Below, piece by piece: positions 5,667 to 6,926 of a DNA stretch of 6,926 nucleotides. The notes below the pieces were generated by a model. The model ran no database searches, was not told the origin of the DNA, and saw nothing but the letters and a program-made list of their open reading frames with translations. This DNA comes from Acidobacteriota bacterium (GTDB lineage: Bacteria; Acidobacteriota; Terriglobia; Terriglobales; Acidobacteriaceae). The first letter of the stretch is position 1, and each line of letters opens with the position of its first letter. The DNA is taken from positions 1 to 6,926 of the forward strand of contig JAJZMO010000190.1 in assembly GCA_021798235.1 (NCBI GenBank), written 5' to 3'. A program made the position numbers and the translations under genes.

Positions 5667-6826
5667 AAGCAAGCGTTGTGAGAGTCGCGTTTTTCCCGGA
5701 CGGATACCACGAAATTGATGGCGTAGCCATCTTCGCCCGGCACTTCGAAGCCTACGCCAAAGAACGCAACATCCCCTTTCTTATGGTTCACGCCGGAACG
5801 CGGGATGCAATTGTGCGCGATGGTTCAACAACACGCGTGGAGCTGCGACGTGGGCCGATGCAATTTCCGCTGGACAAGGCGCATCGCTTTGACTTGCTGC
5901 TCGCGCGACACTATCGAAACGTAGCGGATCTATTGCAAGAGTTTTCTCCACAAATCATCCAGATTACCGGGCCAAGTGACACAGGCATCCTGGGCACTTT
6001 GCTGGCGCGTCGGCACAAGGTGCCGCTAGCTGCATTCTGGCAAACCAATCTGCCCCAATACGCTGGCCTGCGTACGGCGCAGGCTCTGGCATCACTGCCT
6101 CCATCTCTGTCGCACGGGCTGGCGCGAGTTGCAGAACGATGCAGTGCTGCCATCGCCACCCGCTTCTACAAGATTCCCGACATGGTCTTCGCACCCAACC
6201 CGGAAATCCTTGCCATGCTGGAGGCCGCGATCGGCAAACCCTGCCTCCCCATGGATCACGGAGTGGATATTGAAAAATTTTCTCCAAAATATCGAGATCG
6301 CCAGGATGACCGATTCACGATCGGCTATGTGGGTCGTTTGAGCGCAGAAAAAAACATTCGTTGGCTCGCCATACTGGAGCAGCGATTATTGCAGGCAGGC
6401 CATCGAAATTTTCGCATCGTGGTTGTGGGGCAAGGCGCAGAGGCTGCCTGGTTGCAGGCCAACATGCAGCACGTGGAGCTCTGCGGGGTGCTTACCGGCA
6501 AGGATTTATCGCGCGCGTATGCCAATATGGATGTATTGGCATTTCCCTCGGAGACGGACACCTTCGGACTGGTTGTACTGGAAGCACTCGCATCCGGTGT
6601 GCCTGCGGTGGTAACGGCAGAAGGCGGGCCAAAGTTCACCGTGCAACACGGAATCACAGGGTACGTCACGAAGAACGTGGAGGAGTTTTCCATCGCCGTG
6701 GCTACTCTAATCTCGCAACCCGCACTTCAAAGGTCCATGCAGGAGTCTGCTCGTCAATATGCACGGACGCACTCTTGGGAGTATGTTTTTGAGAGTGTAT
6801 ACAACGCATACCGTGGAATACCGTAG
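5663..6826 (+). CDS. GT4-type (GT-B fold) glycosyltransferase
   Basis: This is a 387-residue enzyme that should move a sugar from a nucleotide donor to a lipid or glycan acceptor at the cytoplasmic face. TTG at 5663 overlaps the upstream TGA as TTGA, which suggests translational coupling. GTG at 5678 is the alternative start; neither has a strong Shine-Dalgarno. The N-terminal domain has the G-V-A-I-F-A-R loop near residues 20-26, I-T-G-P-S-D (101-106) and W-Q-T-N (126-129). D198-H-G-V-D leads into the donor domain. There, G-Y-V-G-R225 with A-E-K230-N, and P-S-E-T-D299-T-F-G through L-E307-A-L-A-S-G form the GT4 donor site. The usual E-x7-E pair appears as D299/E307. It resembles GDP-mannose- or UDP-sugar-dependent lipid mannosyltransferases and SQD2-like enzymes; donor and acceptor cannot be told. 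Confidence 0.92.
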   Translation: MKASVVRVAFFPDGYHEIDGVAIFARHFEAYAKERNIPFLMVHAGTRDAIVRDGSTTRVELRRGPMQFPLDKAHRFDLLLARHYRNVADLLQEFSPQIIQITGPSDTGILGTLLARRHKVPLAAFWQTNLPQYAGLRTAQALASLPPSLSHGLARVAERCSAAIATRFYKIPDMVFAPNPEILAMLEAAIGKPCLPMDHGVDIEKFSPKYRDRQDDRFTIGYVGRLSAEKNIRWLAILEQRLLQAGHRNFRIVVVGQGAEAAWLQANMQHVELCGVLTGKDLSRAYANMDVLAFPSETDTFGLVVLEALASGVPAVVTAEGGPKFTVQHGITGYVTKNVEEFSIAVATLISQPALQRSMQESARQYARTHSWEYVFESVYNAYRGIP

Positions 6827-6870
6827 CGTTGGCTCTAGTCGCATAAATTTTCATTCCTAAGGTTTTCGCA

Positions 6871-6926
6871 TTGATTCTCCGGCATTTTAGATTTTTACGA
6901 ATTGCAGTTTTTCTTGGGTGCATATT
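6871..6926 (+). CDS. possible start of a downstream gene (partial)
   Basis: TTG at 6871 is preceded by TAAGG (6858-6862) eight bases upstream. It opens a frame that stays open to the window edge, reading M-I-L-R-H-F-R-F-L-R followed by I-A-V-F-L-G-C-I. The basic then hydrophobic pattern looks like the beginning of a signal peptide or membrane anchor. It lies 44 bases after the glycosyltransferase stop with no terminator between, so it could be a third gene of that operon. Only 18 codons are visible and the start codon is a rare one, so this is tentative. Confidence 0.3.
   Translation, partial: MILRHFRFLRIAVFLGCI

Noticed and set aside
6702..6923. - strand 73-codon open frame at the right end
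   Set aside because: It overlaps the 3' end of the glycosyltransferase antisense and has no ribosome-binding site or recognisable feature.

Overview
The window looks like an ordinary chromosomal segment of a moderately GC-rich, free-living Gram-negative bacterium. My best guess is Acidobacteriota (Terriglobia-like). This rests mainly on the OmpA-family protein, whose N-terminal module followed by a DUF4398-like helix and a C-terminal OmpA domain resembles a type I associate with that phylum. I ran no database search, so the taxon is an inference.

Left part (1-1136): an apparent 3' end of an upstream gene (stop at 55-57), then a gene-poor stretch with one clear tRNA-Ala(GGC) gene at 393-468. 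About 50 bases before the tRNA lies a long imperfect inverted repeat (291-342). Between the tRNA and the next gene there are about 670 bases without a convincing protein gene, but with several hairpins, including a good intrinsic-terminator shape at 906-936. That layout leaves room for an unannotated non-coding transcript.

Middle (1137-4096): a small two-helix membrane protein of the Thivi_2564 type and an exported OmpA/DUF4398-type envelope protein, both on + and each with a strong Shine-Dalgarno. A convergent Tat-exported aldo/keto reductase follows on the - strand. The two convergent genes are separated by 199 bases holding two strong hairpins.

Right part (4097-6926): a 415-base divergent regulatory region with a perfect 10-bp palindrome next to a -10-like hexamer. 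Then comes a two-gene unit: a PHP-superfamily metal-dependent hydrolase and a GT4-type glycosyltransferase, joined by a TTGA start/stop overlap. The last 56 bases may be the start of another gene with a basic-hydrophobic N-terminus.

The left and middle genes are an envelope set: a small inner-membrane protein, a peptidoglycan-binding periplasmic or outer-membrane protein, and a periplasmic reductase. The right-hand pair suggests a glycan or glycolipid step in which a glycosyl transfer is coupled with a phosphoesterase-like hydrolysis. No mobile element, CRISPR array, phage gene or defence system was seen. The PHP-GT pair, with unusual extra segments in the PHP protein, is the best candidate for undescribed biology.
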